From: an uncultured Flavobacteriaceae bacterium
GTDB taxonomy: Bacteria > Bacteroidota > Bacteroidia > Flavobacteriales > Flavobacteriaceae
Assembly (NCBI GenBank): GCA_947311815.1
Contig: CAMZMA010000054.1
Coordinates: 1 to 13,038 of the forward strand
Length of the DNA: 13,038 nt
Direction: 5' to 3'
Shown here: piece after piece, positions 1-5,956 of the stretch
How the letters are laid out: each line of letters opens with the position of its first letter
How positions within the stretch are numbered: the first letter of the stretch is position 1
Translations under genes and position numbers: made by a program
The notes under the pieces: model-generated
Seen by the model: the letters and a program-made list of their open reading frames with translations, nothing else
Told to the model about the DNA's origin: nothing
Databases searched by the model: none

Positions 1-108
1 GCGTCTGCGGAGTCTTTTAATGCTAAAATAAAAGGTTTTAGAACTCAATTAAAAGGAGTAAGAAAAGTGGATTTCTTTATGTTTAGGTTACAAAAATTAT
101 TCGCCTAA
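1..108 (+). CDS. Transposase C-terminus, ISL3/ISAon1-like (partial, cut by window start)
   Basis: The window opens inside a reading frame that ends at TAA 106-108 and gives 35 residues beginning ASAESFNAKIKGFR and ending in FRLQKLFA. The pattern AESFNAKIK followed by a basic stretch and FF(M/L)(F/Y)RL near the stop is the usual C-terminal end of DDE transposases of the ISL3/ISAon1 type common in Bacteroidota. Only this tail is present, so the catalytic DDE residues cannot be checked and I cannot say whether the element is intact to the left. A probable terminal inverted repeat follows within 33 bp, so the stop codon probably lies very close to the right end of the element. Confidence 0.72.
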   Translation, partial: ASAESFNAKIKGFRTQLKGVRKVDFFMFRLQKLFA

Positions 109-118
109 AGACAAAAAT

Positions 119-141
119 CCCACAAGTTTTGCGCTTGACCC
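119..141. repeat. Probable right terminal inverted repeat of the insertion sequence
   Basis: Just after the transposase stop lies CCCACAAGTTTTGCGC followed by TTGACCC, whose complement starts GGGTCAAGCGC. A GC-richer block at this distance from a transposase stop is what a terminal repeat looks like. The partner repeat lies outside the window, so the boundary and any target duplication cannot be checked. A 7-bp inverted repeat (GTTTTAA, loop CATT, TTAAAAC; 142-159) follows directly and may belong to the leader of the next gene. Confidence 0.4.
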
Positions 142-168
142 GTTTTAACATTTTAAAACAGTTACGTT

Positions 169-918
169 ATGAGAACATTTAAAAAAGTACCCAAAAAACA
201 ATTAGAAAATTATAGCAAGTTGTTTCTACAACTGGGTTTGGTAGTCACACTTTTTGTAGTGTACATTCTGCTAGAATACCAAACACTACAAAAACCTCCG
301 TTGGCTATGATTTATGATGATATTTCTTCTCCTAAATATGTTTCAGAAGATGCGATTGTCAATTTTGTAAAAGAAATGCCTAAAGCAAAAATTAAAAAGA
401 AAATAATCACTAAACATAAAATTTTAGATTTGGTACCTATAAAAAAAGGAGATAATACGATTATAGAAACAAATTTACCAACAATTGATGCCGAAGAATA
501 TAAAATAGACACTGCATTAAAAGGAATGGTTCCCGAAGCTGTTGATGACCCTATTGAAAATGATGTGCCGTATAGAATTATTGAAGATGCACCTGTTTTT
601 AAAGGATGCGAAGGTTTATCAAAAGCAGCAAATAAAAAATGTTTTGATAAAAAAATGAAGAAATTTGTACTTAGAAATTTTAATGCTGAATTGGCGCAAG
701 ACGTAGGTTTGCAAGAAGGAGTTCATAAAATTTTTGCTCAATTTGTAATCGATAAAAAGGGGAAAATAATAGACATTCAAGTAAAAGCTCCTCACAATCG
801 ATTAAAAAAAGAAGCGATAAGAATCATCAATAAATTACCTAAATTTACCCCAGGAAAACAACGTAAAAAACCAGTAAAAGTTCGGTATATTTTGCCAATT
901 GCTTTTCAGGTTTTGTAG
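169..918 (+). CDS. Energy transducer TonB family protein
   Basis: This 249-residue protein has a basic N-terminus, one predicted membrane segment at about residues 17-36, a periplasmic stretch to about residue 140, and a C-terminal TonB domain at about 160-249. The C-terminal signature is clear: a G(V)HKIFAQFVIDKKGKI strand, a central KEAIRIINKLPKFTPGKQ motif, and the closing strand VRYILPIAFQ. Two cysteines (C147 and C158) flank the start of the domain, as in many flavobacterial homologues. Such proteins link ExbB/ExbD to TonB-dependent outer-membrane receptors; the linker here lacks the proline-rich repeat of E. coli TonB. ExbB, ExbD and receptor genes are not nearby. It sits just right of an IS end and has its own terminator, so it is probably a single-gene unit. 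No good Shine-Dalgarno sequence precedes the ATG. Confidence 0.85.
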   Translation: MRTFKKVPKKQLENYSKLFLQLGLVVTLFVVYILLEYQTLQKPPLAMIYDDISSPKYVSEDAIVNFVKEMPKAKIKKKIITKHKILDLVPIKKGDNTIIETNLPTIDAEEYKIDTALKGMVPEAVDDPIENDVPYRIIEDAPVFKGCEGLSKAANKKCFDKKMKKFVLRNFNAELAQDVGLQEGVHKIFAQFVIDKKGKIIDIQVKAPHNRLKKEAIRIINKLPKFTPGKQRKKPVKVRYILPIAFQVL

Positions 919-930
919 GAAATTAAAATT

Positions 931-970
931 AATATAAAACTCCAACCGTAAAAGGTTGGAGTTTTATATT
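931..970 (+). terminator. Rho-independent terminator after the TonB gene
   Basis: Perfect 17-bp inverted repeat (AATATAAAACTCCAACC at 931-947, loop GTAAAA, complementary arm 954-970). The distal arm contains GTTTTATATT, so the U-rich tract lies inside the stem. It begins 12 nt after the TonB stop and separates that gene from the acyltransferase unit. Confidence 0.8.
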
Positions 971-990
971 ATAAGAAGTATCTAATTATG

Positions 991-998
991 TATTTTTG
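991..998 (+). promoter_or_regulatory. Candidate Bacteroidota -7 box (TATTTTTG)
   Basis: TATTTTTG fits the Bacteroidota sigma-ABfr consensus TAnnTTTG. It lies after the upstream terminator and 29 nt before the acyltransferase ATG, the right place for the promoter of the acyltransferase-RemB unit. I see no convincing TTG at the -33 position, so the call rests on the -7 box and context. Confidence 0.45.
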
Positions 999-1027
999 TC
1001 GTTTATAAAATTTCAGGAAATAGATAG

Positions 1028-1600
1028 ATGAACCATTTTTTTGCACATGAAACCGCAGTTGTAGATAAAGGATGTAGCATAGGTGAAAACACAAAAATTT
1101 GGCACTTTAGCCATATTATGCCCAATTGTATCATCGGTAACGATTGTACTATTGGTCAAAATGTAGTAGTGTCACCAGAAGTTGTGTTGGGTAACAACGT
1201 AAAAGTGCAAAATAATGTTTCTATTTACACAGGGGTCATTTGCGAAGATGATGTGTTTTTAGGGCCTTCAATGGTGTTTACAAACGTAATAAACCCTAGA
1301 AGTGCCATTAAAAGAAAAAGTGAATACAAACGTACTTTGGTAAAAAAAGGAGCAAGTATTGGTGCCAATGCAACCATAGTTTGCGGTAATGATATTGGCG
1401 AATATTCTTTTATAGGCGCAGGAGCAGTTGTGGTAAAAGAAGTGTTGCCTTATGCGTTGGTTGTAGGAAATCCGTCAAAACAAATTGGTTGGATTAGTGA
1501 ATTTGGTCATCGTTTAATATTTGATAAAAAAAACATTGCAGTGTGTCCCGAAAGTCAAGAAAAATATCAGTTAAAAAACAATAAAATATTTAAACTTTAA
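1028..1600 (+). CDS. Hexapeptide-repeat N-acyltransferase, WlbB/WbpD type
   Basis: The 190-residue protein is a left-handed beta-helix acyltransferase. It has imperfect hexapeptide turns through about residues 10-150 (IGENTKI, IGNDCTIGQNV, LGNNVKVQNNV, IGANATIVCGNDIG, IGAGAVV) and the closing ALVVGNPSKQIGWIS motif. The N-terminal KIWHFSHIM block and the NPRSAIKRKSEYK loop, with length near 190, place it with WlbB/WbpD, which acetylate the 3-amino group of UDP-GlcNAc3NA using acetyl-CoA; FdtC/QdtC-type dTDP-sugar enzymes share the fold and cannot be excluded. It is followed after 9 nt by the RemB-like gene, so the two are probably co-transcribed. An aminotransferase of the type that acts one step earlier lies at the far right of the window. 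A cytoplasmic role in surface polysaccharide synthesis is inferred. Confidence 0.8.
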   Translation: MNHFFAHETAVVDKGCSIGENTKIWHFSHIMPNCIIGNDCTIGQNVVVSPEVVLGNNVKVQNNVSIYTGVICEDDVFLGPSMVFTNVINPRSAIKRKSEYKRTLVKKGASIGANATIVCGNDIGEYSFIGAGAVVVKEVLPYALVVGNPSKQIGWISEFGHRLIFDKKNIAVCPESQEKYQLKNNKIFKL

Positions 1601-1609
1601 ATAATCATA

Positions 1610-3670
1610 ATGAAAAAACATCTATTCTTTTTTTTGTTGTTCCCCATCTTATTATTTGCTCAAGCAGAAAAATATCCTGTATATGATTCTTGTAATGATG
1701 TAGAAATATCAACTATAAAAACATGCTTTTTTAAACAAACAAAACAACTTTTTTTCAAAGAATTTAAAACGCCTTCTGCCATTATTAAAGAAAAATATAC
1801 TGGCACAGTAAATGCGACTTTTATTGTGACTAATACTGGCGAATTTCAGCTAATTTATGTCACTTCACCTTACAAAGAGTTAGAAAAAGAAGTAAGTAGA
1901 GTGTTTAAAACATTTCCTAAAATACAGCCAGCAACGTTTAATACACATCCTGTAGAAATGAGGTTTGTACTGCCTATTCATTTTCCTTTAACAGAAGGAA
2001 TGATTAATAATTATGCAATTACAGACCAAGGAAAGCAAATAGATATTAATCTAGTAATTGCTCAAAATAAAATAGCAGATTCTACTTTTTTAGAAGATAA
2101 TAGTCAATTAAATATTCCGTTTGTGCATCAAAAATATGTAGATTATGAATTTGCAATGCACAAAGCTAAAGGAACGCACACCGCTTCAAAACCATTTTTA
2201 TATAGTGAAGTAAGTAAGTATTATAATTTGACAGAAGAAAAAAAGAAATTTTTAAAACCCGCAATTTCTTCTTGGTTTGGCAGAAAATTATGGAATGAAC
2301 ATTTATTGCAAATAAAACGTAAAGATTATTGGTTAACCTTAGATTTTTTAACCGATGTACAAATTGGTAAAGACAATTCTAATATTTCGTACACGTATAA
2401 CAACTCAAGAGTTTTAACTGTAAATGGGGGTATTGGTAGTAAATTTTCGTTTTCATCAACTATTTATGAAAGCCAAGGACGTTTTGCAGATTATGTAAAC
2501 GCTTACATTTTTAATCCTGCTTTAAATTTCAGACCGCTATTTTCTGAAGGATTGGTTCCTGGAAGAGGAAAAGCAAAAGGATTTAAAACCGATGCTTTTG
2601 ATTATCCTGTGGCAGAAGGATATGTTTCATACACTCCAAATAAATACATGCAGTTTCAGTTTGGTCAAGGTAAAAATTTTATTGGCGATGGCTATAGAAG
2701 TTTTGTGTTGTCAGATGTTTCTTCGCCATCAACGTACTTAAAAATAAAAGCCAATATTTGGAAATTTCAGTACAACAATGTTTGGTTGTGGGCTACAGAA
2801 CCTTCGTTAAGAAACGTTATAAATGGTAATTTACATGCTAGAAAATATATTGCAGCACATTATTTGAGTATCAATATTACCGATAAATTTAACGTTGGAT
2901 TGTTTGAAACATCTATTTCTAGCGGAAAAGACGGATTTGATATAGGTTTTTTAAATCCACTTATTTTTTATCGTGCAGTAGAGTTTAATAGAGGAGAAGA
3001 TGCAGGAAATGCATTGATTGGTTTAACGAGTAAATACAAATGGAACAACAATATCGCCTTGTATTCTCAATTAATTATTGATGAGTTTTCGGTTGGAAAT
3101 TTAAAAGATTTAAGTGATTGGAGAAATAAATTTGCGTATCAAATCGGAGCAAAATATTTTGACGCTTTTAAGGTAAAAAATTTGTATTTACAACTAGAGT
3201 ATAATTATGCAAGACCTTATACATTTGCACATAAATCGCCCATATTAAGTTACGGAAGTTACAGTCAACCTTTAGGGCATTTATGGGGAGCGAATTTTTG
3301 GGAAGCCATAGCAATTGCAAGATATAAAAGAGATAGATTGAGTGGTAGTGCTAAAATAACACTTGGTAAAAAAGGTTTCGATTTTGCAGATCAAGCAGTA
3401 AGTTACGGAGGTGATATTTATCAATCTTATAATATAAGACAAGGAGATATAGGAAATGAATTGTCTCAAGGAAATACAGCAACTATTTTTATTACAGAAG
3501 TACAAGCAAATTATTTATTAAATCCATCAAACAATTTAAGCTTGTTTGCAGGAGCAACGTATAGAAATTTTGCTATTGATACATCAACATTGGCAAACCC
3601 TAAATTGAGTACAGTTTGGTTTTCTGTAGGCTTAAAAGCCGATTTATTTAATTGGTATTTCGATTTTTAA
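1610..3670 (+). CDS. remB: RemB-like gliding-motility/outer-membrane protein: TonB-like domain plus beta-barrel
   Basis: This 686-residue protein starts with a signal peptide (MKKHLFFFLLFPILLFAQ, cleavage near residue 18-20). Residues about 25-130 form a TonB C-terminal-like domain: YTGTVNATFIV, ELEKEVSRVFKTFPKIQPATF and VEMRFVLPIHF match the same blocks in the TonB gene at 169-918. Residues about 190-686 alternate aromatic and polar positions as in an outer-membrane barrel of the capsule-assembly/Wzi-like kind (KYMQFQFGQGKNFIGDGYRS, then repeated strands). The chain ends in NWYFDF, a C-terminal Phe as expected of an outer-membrane insertion signal. This architecture and length resemble flavobacterial RemB, named for its part in gliding of Flavobacterium johnsoniae; the symbol rests on recalled family resemblance. 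Start chosen for the signal peptide. Downstream lie a possible small RNA and a strong terminator. Confidence 0.68.
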   Translation: MKKHLFFFLLFPILLFAQAEKYPVYDSCNDVEISTIKTCFFKQTKQLFFKEFKTPSAIIKEKYTGTVNATFIVTNTGEFQLIYVTSPYKELEKEVSRVFKTFPKIQPATFNTHPVEMRFVLPIHFPLTEGMINNYAITDQGKQIDINLVIAQNKIADSTFLEDNSQLNIPFVHQKYVDYEFAMHKAKGTHTASKPFLYSEVSKYYNLTEEKKKFLKPAISSWFGRKLWNEHLLQIKRKDYWLTLDFLTDVQIGKDNSNISYTYNNSRVLTVNGGIGSKFSFSSTIYESQGRFADYVNAYIFNPALNFRPLFSEGLVPGRGKAKGFKTDAFDYPVAEGYVSYTPNKYMQFQFGQGKNFIGDGYRSFVLSDVSSPSTYLKIKANIWKFQYNNVWLWATEPSLRNVINGNLHARKYIAAHYLSINITDKFNVGLFETSISSGKDGFDIGFLNPLIFYRAVEFNRGEDAGNALIGLTSKYKWNNNIALYSQLIIDEFSVGNLKDLSDWRNKFAYQIGAKYFDAFKVKNLYLQLEYNYARPYTFAHKSPILSYGSYSQPLGHLWGANFWEAIAIARYKRDRLSGSAKITLGKKGFDFADQAVSYGGDIYQSYNIRQGDIGNELSQGNTATIFITEVQANYLLNPSNNLSLFAGATYRNFAIDTSTLANPKLSTVWFSVGLKADLFNWYFDF

Positions 3671-3712
3671 GAAAAAAAAATAAAAAAACGAGCAAAAATT
3701 AAAAAGAAGTAG

Positions 3713-3720
3713 TATATTTG
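3713..3720 (+). promoter_or_regulatory. Candidate -7 box (TATATTTG) ahead of a putative small RNA
   Basis: TATATTTG is a full match to TAnnTTTG. It lies 42 nt after the RemB stop in A-rich DNA, with no reading frame starting downstream on the plus strand. Transcription would begin about 3724, exactly at the first of two hairpins. No -33 TTG is seen, but the upstream stretch 3671-3708 is almost pure A with few interruptions. Confidence 0.42.
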
Positions 3721-3723
3721 GAT

Positions 3724-3792
3724 TGTGATTGAAAAATCACACTTTTTCTTTTTCATAGCAATTTTCCCACTCAATTTTTGAGTGGGTTTTTT
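3724..3792 (+). ncRNA. Candidate small RNA with two hairpins
   Basis: Structure seen: a 7-bp hairpin at 3724-3741 (TGTGATT, GAAA loop, AATCACA); a pyrimidine-rich linker at 3742-3765 (CTTTTTCTTTTTC, then ATAGCAATTTT); and a 9-bp terminator hairpin at 3766-3786 (CCCACTCAA, TTT, TTGAGTGGG) followed by TTTTTT. With the -7 box just upstream this reads as an independent transcript of about 70 nt. The alternative is two tandem terminators for the RemB unit. I do not recognise a named RNA family. Confidence 0.4.
3766..3792 (+). terminator. Rho-independent terminator (RemB unit and/or small RNA)
   Basis: A 9-bp perfect stem with a 3-nt loop is followed by six T residues, the most canonical plus-strand terminator in the window. 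It faces the convergent arsM gene. Confidence 0.85.
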
Positions 3793-3814
3793 ATTGCTCT
3801 TAAAGAGTTGAAAT

Positions 3815-3842
3815 GGAACAGTCTCAAAACTTGTGGAGTTTT
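3815..3842. repeat. Partial direct duplicate of the arsM terminator
   Basis: Positions 3815-3842 (GGAACAGTCTCAAAACTTGT and on to GGAGTTTT) are identical over 28 nt to 3877-3904, 62 bp apart. The copy carries one full arm plus the loop of the terminator hairpin; the other arm is replaced after GTTTT by an A-run, leaving a short stem (AAAACT, CCACA, AGTTTT on the minus strand). Confidence 0.85.
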
Positions 3843-3868
3843 AAAAAAATAGTTTGATATTTGATGTT

Positions 3869-3915
3869 AAAAAAACGGAACAGTCTCAAAACTTGTGGAG
3901 TTTTGAGACTATTCC
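3869..3915 (-). terminator. Rho-independent terminator of arsM
   Basis: Read on the minus strand, 3 nt after the arsM stop: GGAATAGTCTCAAAACT, loop CCACA, AGTTTTGAGACTGTTCC, then G and seven T residues. The 17-bp stem has one mismatch (A opposite C). This closes the minus-strand arsenosugar cluster. Confidence 0.88.
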
Positions 3916-3918
3916 ATT

Positions 3919-4887
3919 TTAACAGCAACCACCGCCATCATAATGATAGGTGCTTTCGCTAATAAAAATATCATCTCTGTTTAATTTTTTAAAAATACCT
4001 GCTGTTTTATCGCAAATTGCTAACGGTTGGTTTTTTAATAAAACATGACCTTGTTTGTCATCAAAATAATCTTCATCACCAAAATAAATTGCGGCTTTAC
4101 CTGTAAAAATACAAGGGCCATCTGCGGGCATCGGGTCTTTTATGGCAGCTACTTCAATCGATTCTATATAAATTAATTCATCGGTTGGGTAATTTTTAGG
4201 GTCTAAGATTCTGTAGGGTTTTCTAGCCCTAATTTCTATGGTTCCGAAACCTGCATCGGTTAATGCTTTTACATAATCGGCAATCGATAAACTCCCGCTT
4301 AAACATAAGGCACGTAAACGTTCGTCATTACGTAACTCATCATTCATCGGTTGTTCACAGGTTGGGTCGCTCATTACCAAACGTCCGTGTGGTTTTAATA
4401 CTCGGTACATTTCTGCAATGGCTTTTTTTAAATCGTCTGACTTAAAAATATTGAACAAACAGTTTTGTGCTGCTACATCAATCGAGTTGTCTTTTACAGG
4501 TAAATCCATTGCGTCACCTTTGCGTAAATCGACAAAATCACTTTGAAACCAAGGATTCATTTCTTCGGCTTCTACAAAGTTTTTACGTGAGGCTTCTAGC
4601 ATTTCATCAACCACATCTAGCCCAATTACACCGCTTTTTTGACGATTAAAATACGCGAATTGTAGTAACTCCATTCCGCCACCAACACCTACATATAATA
4701 TCTTTGGATTGTTGGTAAGGTCTCTCGAATTTACGGTACTTCCGCATCCGTAGTTCATTTCCTGCATTATTTTAGGAATTTTTAATCCTGGTAATTCCCA
4801 AATAGGATTTGTAGTACAGCACAAACCAACATCTGGCGTTAAGGCTGCTTCTTTATATACATTGTGTGTGGTGTCTAAGTAACTCAT
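3919..4887 (-). CDS. arsM: Arsenite methyltransferase ArsM (arsenosugar-type)
   Basis: The 322-residue protein has a SAM-binding Rossmann core: motif I YVGVGGGMELLQFA at about 65-78, the acidic GLDVVDEML at 89-97, and the post-motif YRVLKPHGRLVMSD at 161-174. It has the cysteines expected of arsenite methyltransferases: C143 in QNCLFNIF, where ArsM proteins usually have NCV(I/L)N, and C195 in ALCLSGSLS. It adds a CC pair at 23-24, C48 in YGCGST, and a C-terminal GGGCC tail, likely thiols for As(III). ArsM transfers methyl groups from SAM to arsenite in the cytoplasm, giving mono- and dimethylated arsenic. It is the last gene of the cluster holding ArsS, so dimethylated arsenic is the likely product passed on. 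The PNP gene lies 63 bp upstream, with a hairpin between. A weak -7-like box (GATTTTTG, one mismatch, 4907-4914) may allow independent expression. Confidence 0.85.
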   Translation of the reverse strand: MSYLDTTHNVYKEAALTPDVGLCCTTNPIWELPGLKIPKIMQEMNYGCGSTVNSRDLTNNPKILYVGVGGGMELLQFAYFNRQKSGVIGLDVVDEMLEASRKNFVEAEEMNPWFQSDFVDLRKGDAMDLPVKDNSIDVAAQNCLFNIFKSDDLKKAIAEMYRVLKPHGRLVMSDPTCEQPMNDELRNDERLRALCLSGSLSIADYVKALTDAGFGTIEIRARKPYRILDPKNYPTDELIYIESIEVAAIKDPMPADGPCIFTGKAAIYFGDEDYFDDKQGHVLLKNQPLAICDKTAGIFKKLNRDDIFISESTYHYDGGGCC

Positions 4888-4910
4888 GGTTTTAAGATTT
4901 TAGATACAAA

Positions 4911-4935
4911 AATCAAGATATCTTTACTCTTGATT
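4911..4935 (-). terminator. Probable terminator or attenuator after the nucleoside phosphorylase
   Basis: Minus strand: AATCAAGA, 9-nt loop, TCTTGATT followed by TTTG. The 8-bp perfect stem starts 15 nt past the PNP stop. The tail is short, so partial read-through into arsM is plausible; the same bases contain the only -7-like box ahead of arsM. Confidence 0.5.
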
Positions 4936-4950
4936 CTTTCTGTCTTGGTT

Positions 4951-5766
4951 CTATATGGTTTTAATTAATTCAGTAAATAAGGCAATCATTTTTGGTTCTG
5001 CTTTTCCTGCAATGGCAATAATTTCTTCAATGTTTACAGGTTGTAAATTCTTCGGGTCGCACTCATCTGTCAAAACCGAAATAGCTGCACAAGGCAATTG
5101 CAAATGTTTAGCTACAATTATTTCGGGCACAGTACTCATACCTACGGCATCGGCTTCTAAAATTTGCAACATTCGGTATTCCGCTCTAGTTTCTAACTGC
5201 GGACCCACCACACTTGCATATACACCTTCGTGTAAATTAATGTCATTTTTTTTGGCAATCGCTTTCAGTTGTTTGTTGATGTTTTTATCATAAGGTGCTA
5301 ACATATCTGCAAACAAATCGCCAAAAGTACCTGAGCCTTTAAACGCTAAAGGCGAACTTCCTTGTAGGTTGATGTGATCATCAATCAACATTAAATCGCC
5401 TTTTTTATAGGTAAGATTGATGGCGCCAGCAGCATTTGAAACCAATAATGTAGAAATGCCTAATTGATGCATGGTTCTAATTCCGTAGGTAACTTCCCAT
5501 AAATTATAGCCTTCATACAGATGAAAACGACCCGACATAACCACTACTTTTTTACCCGAAAGTGTGCCGTAAATGAGTTTTCCTGAGTGAAATTCTACCG
5601 TTGCTTCTGGAAAATACGGAATTTCAGCATACGGAATCTCAACATCAATAGTTAAGTAATCTACTAGTTTTCCTAAACCTGTACCGAGAACAATACCAAT
5701 TTGTGGATTTGTAATTCCTTTTGATTGTAAATATTGTTTGGTTTCTTGTAATTGTTGTTTTTTCAT
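4951..5766 (-). CDS. Purine nucleoside phosphorylase (trimeric PNP/MTAP family), arsenosugar cluster
   Basis: At 271 residues this is a typical trimeric (class I) PNP. It has GIVLGTGLG at 24-32 (phosphate loop, Thr where many have Ser), FHSGKL, GRFHLYEGYNLW, VSNAAGAIN, GPQLETRAEYRM at 188-199, and DAVGMSTVPEIIVAKH at 206-221. E192 aligns with the base-binding Glu201 of human PNP. Forty-two residues later, as in the human enzyme, D234 (SVLTDEC) stands at the Asn243 position that selects 6-oxopurines. Asp there is what adenine-accepting relatives such as MTA phosphorylase use. The family cleaves purine ribosides with phosphate to base and ribose 1-phosphate. In this cluster its likely substrate is the adenosyl-arsenic product of ArsS, by inference. 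It lies 167 bp after the DUF2064 gene, across a repeat-filled gap. An ordinary salvage role is not excluded. Confidence 0.87.
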   Translation of the reverse strand: MKKQQLQETKQYLQSKGITNPQIGIVLGTGLGKLVDYLTIDVEIPYAEIPYFPEATVEFHSGKLIYGTLSGKKVVVMSGRFHLYEGYNLWEVTYGIRTMHQLGISTLLVSNAAGAINLTYKKGDLMLIDDHINLQGSSPLAFKGSGTFGDLFADMLAPYDKNINKQLKAIAKKNDINLHEGVYASVVGPQLETRAEYRMLQILEADAVGMSTVPEIIVAKHLQLPCAAISVLTDECDPKNLQPVNIEEIIAIAGKAEPKMIALFTELIKTI

Positions 5767-5790
5767 TTTTTATTTCCTTGTCATTATTGT

Positions 5791-5838
5791 CGGTTACTGA
5801 GCGTATCTTGCCTATCGGCAGACAGGGTCGAAGTAACC
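5791..5838. repeat. Dispersed palindromic element, copy 1, with nested insertion
   Basis: Outer arms GGTTACT (5792-5798) and AGTAACC (5832-5838) are perfect inverted repeats. The flanks CGGTTACTGAGCGTA and TCGAAGTAA match the copy at 7220-7247, but 22 nt (5806-5827, containing TTGCCTATCGGCAGACAGG) replace the single A found there. The insert resembles another flavobacterial palindromic repeat (TGCC-TATC-GGCA core). Confidence 0.75.
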
Positions 5839-5912
5839 AGTTTTTTCACATAGTAGAGAACAAACTACGTGATAACCTTTTTAATTATTTAGCCTTCTGC
5901 TTTCTCAAGAAT

Positions 5913-5956
5913 GAGATTGCTTCATCCCGCTTTTTATATCGGAATTCGCAATGACG
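5913..5956. repeat. Dispersed repeat overlapping the 3' end of the DUF2064 gene
   Basis: GAGATTGCTTC at 5913-5923 and TTCGCAATGACG at 5945-5956 (complement CGTCATTGCGAA) are the two ends of an interspersed element I associate with Bacteroidota genomes (CGTCATTGCGA...GAAGCAATCTC). GCAAT/ATTGC form the inverted arms. It runs through the stop codon of the minus-strand gene. Confidence 0.6.

Noticed and set aside
3281..3505. Minus-strand 74-codon frame inside the RemB-like gene
   Set aside because: Shadow frame antisense to a well-supported barrel domain; no motif or start context.
4263..4649. Two plus-strand 60-codon frames antisense to arsM
   Set aside because: They lie antisense to conserved ArsM motifs and show no family features.
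5721..5954. Plus-strand 77-codon open frame across the PNP-DUF2064 gap
   Set aside because: It runs through two dispersed repeats and the antisense of PNP, with no family resemblance.
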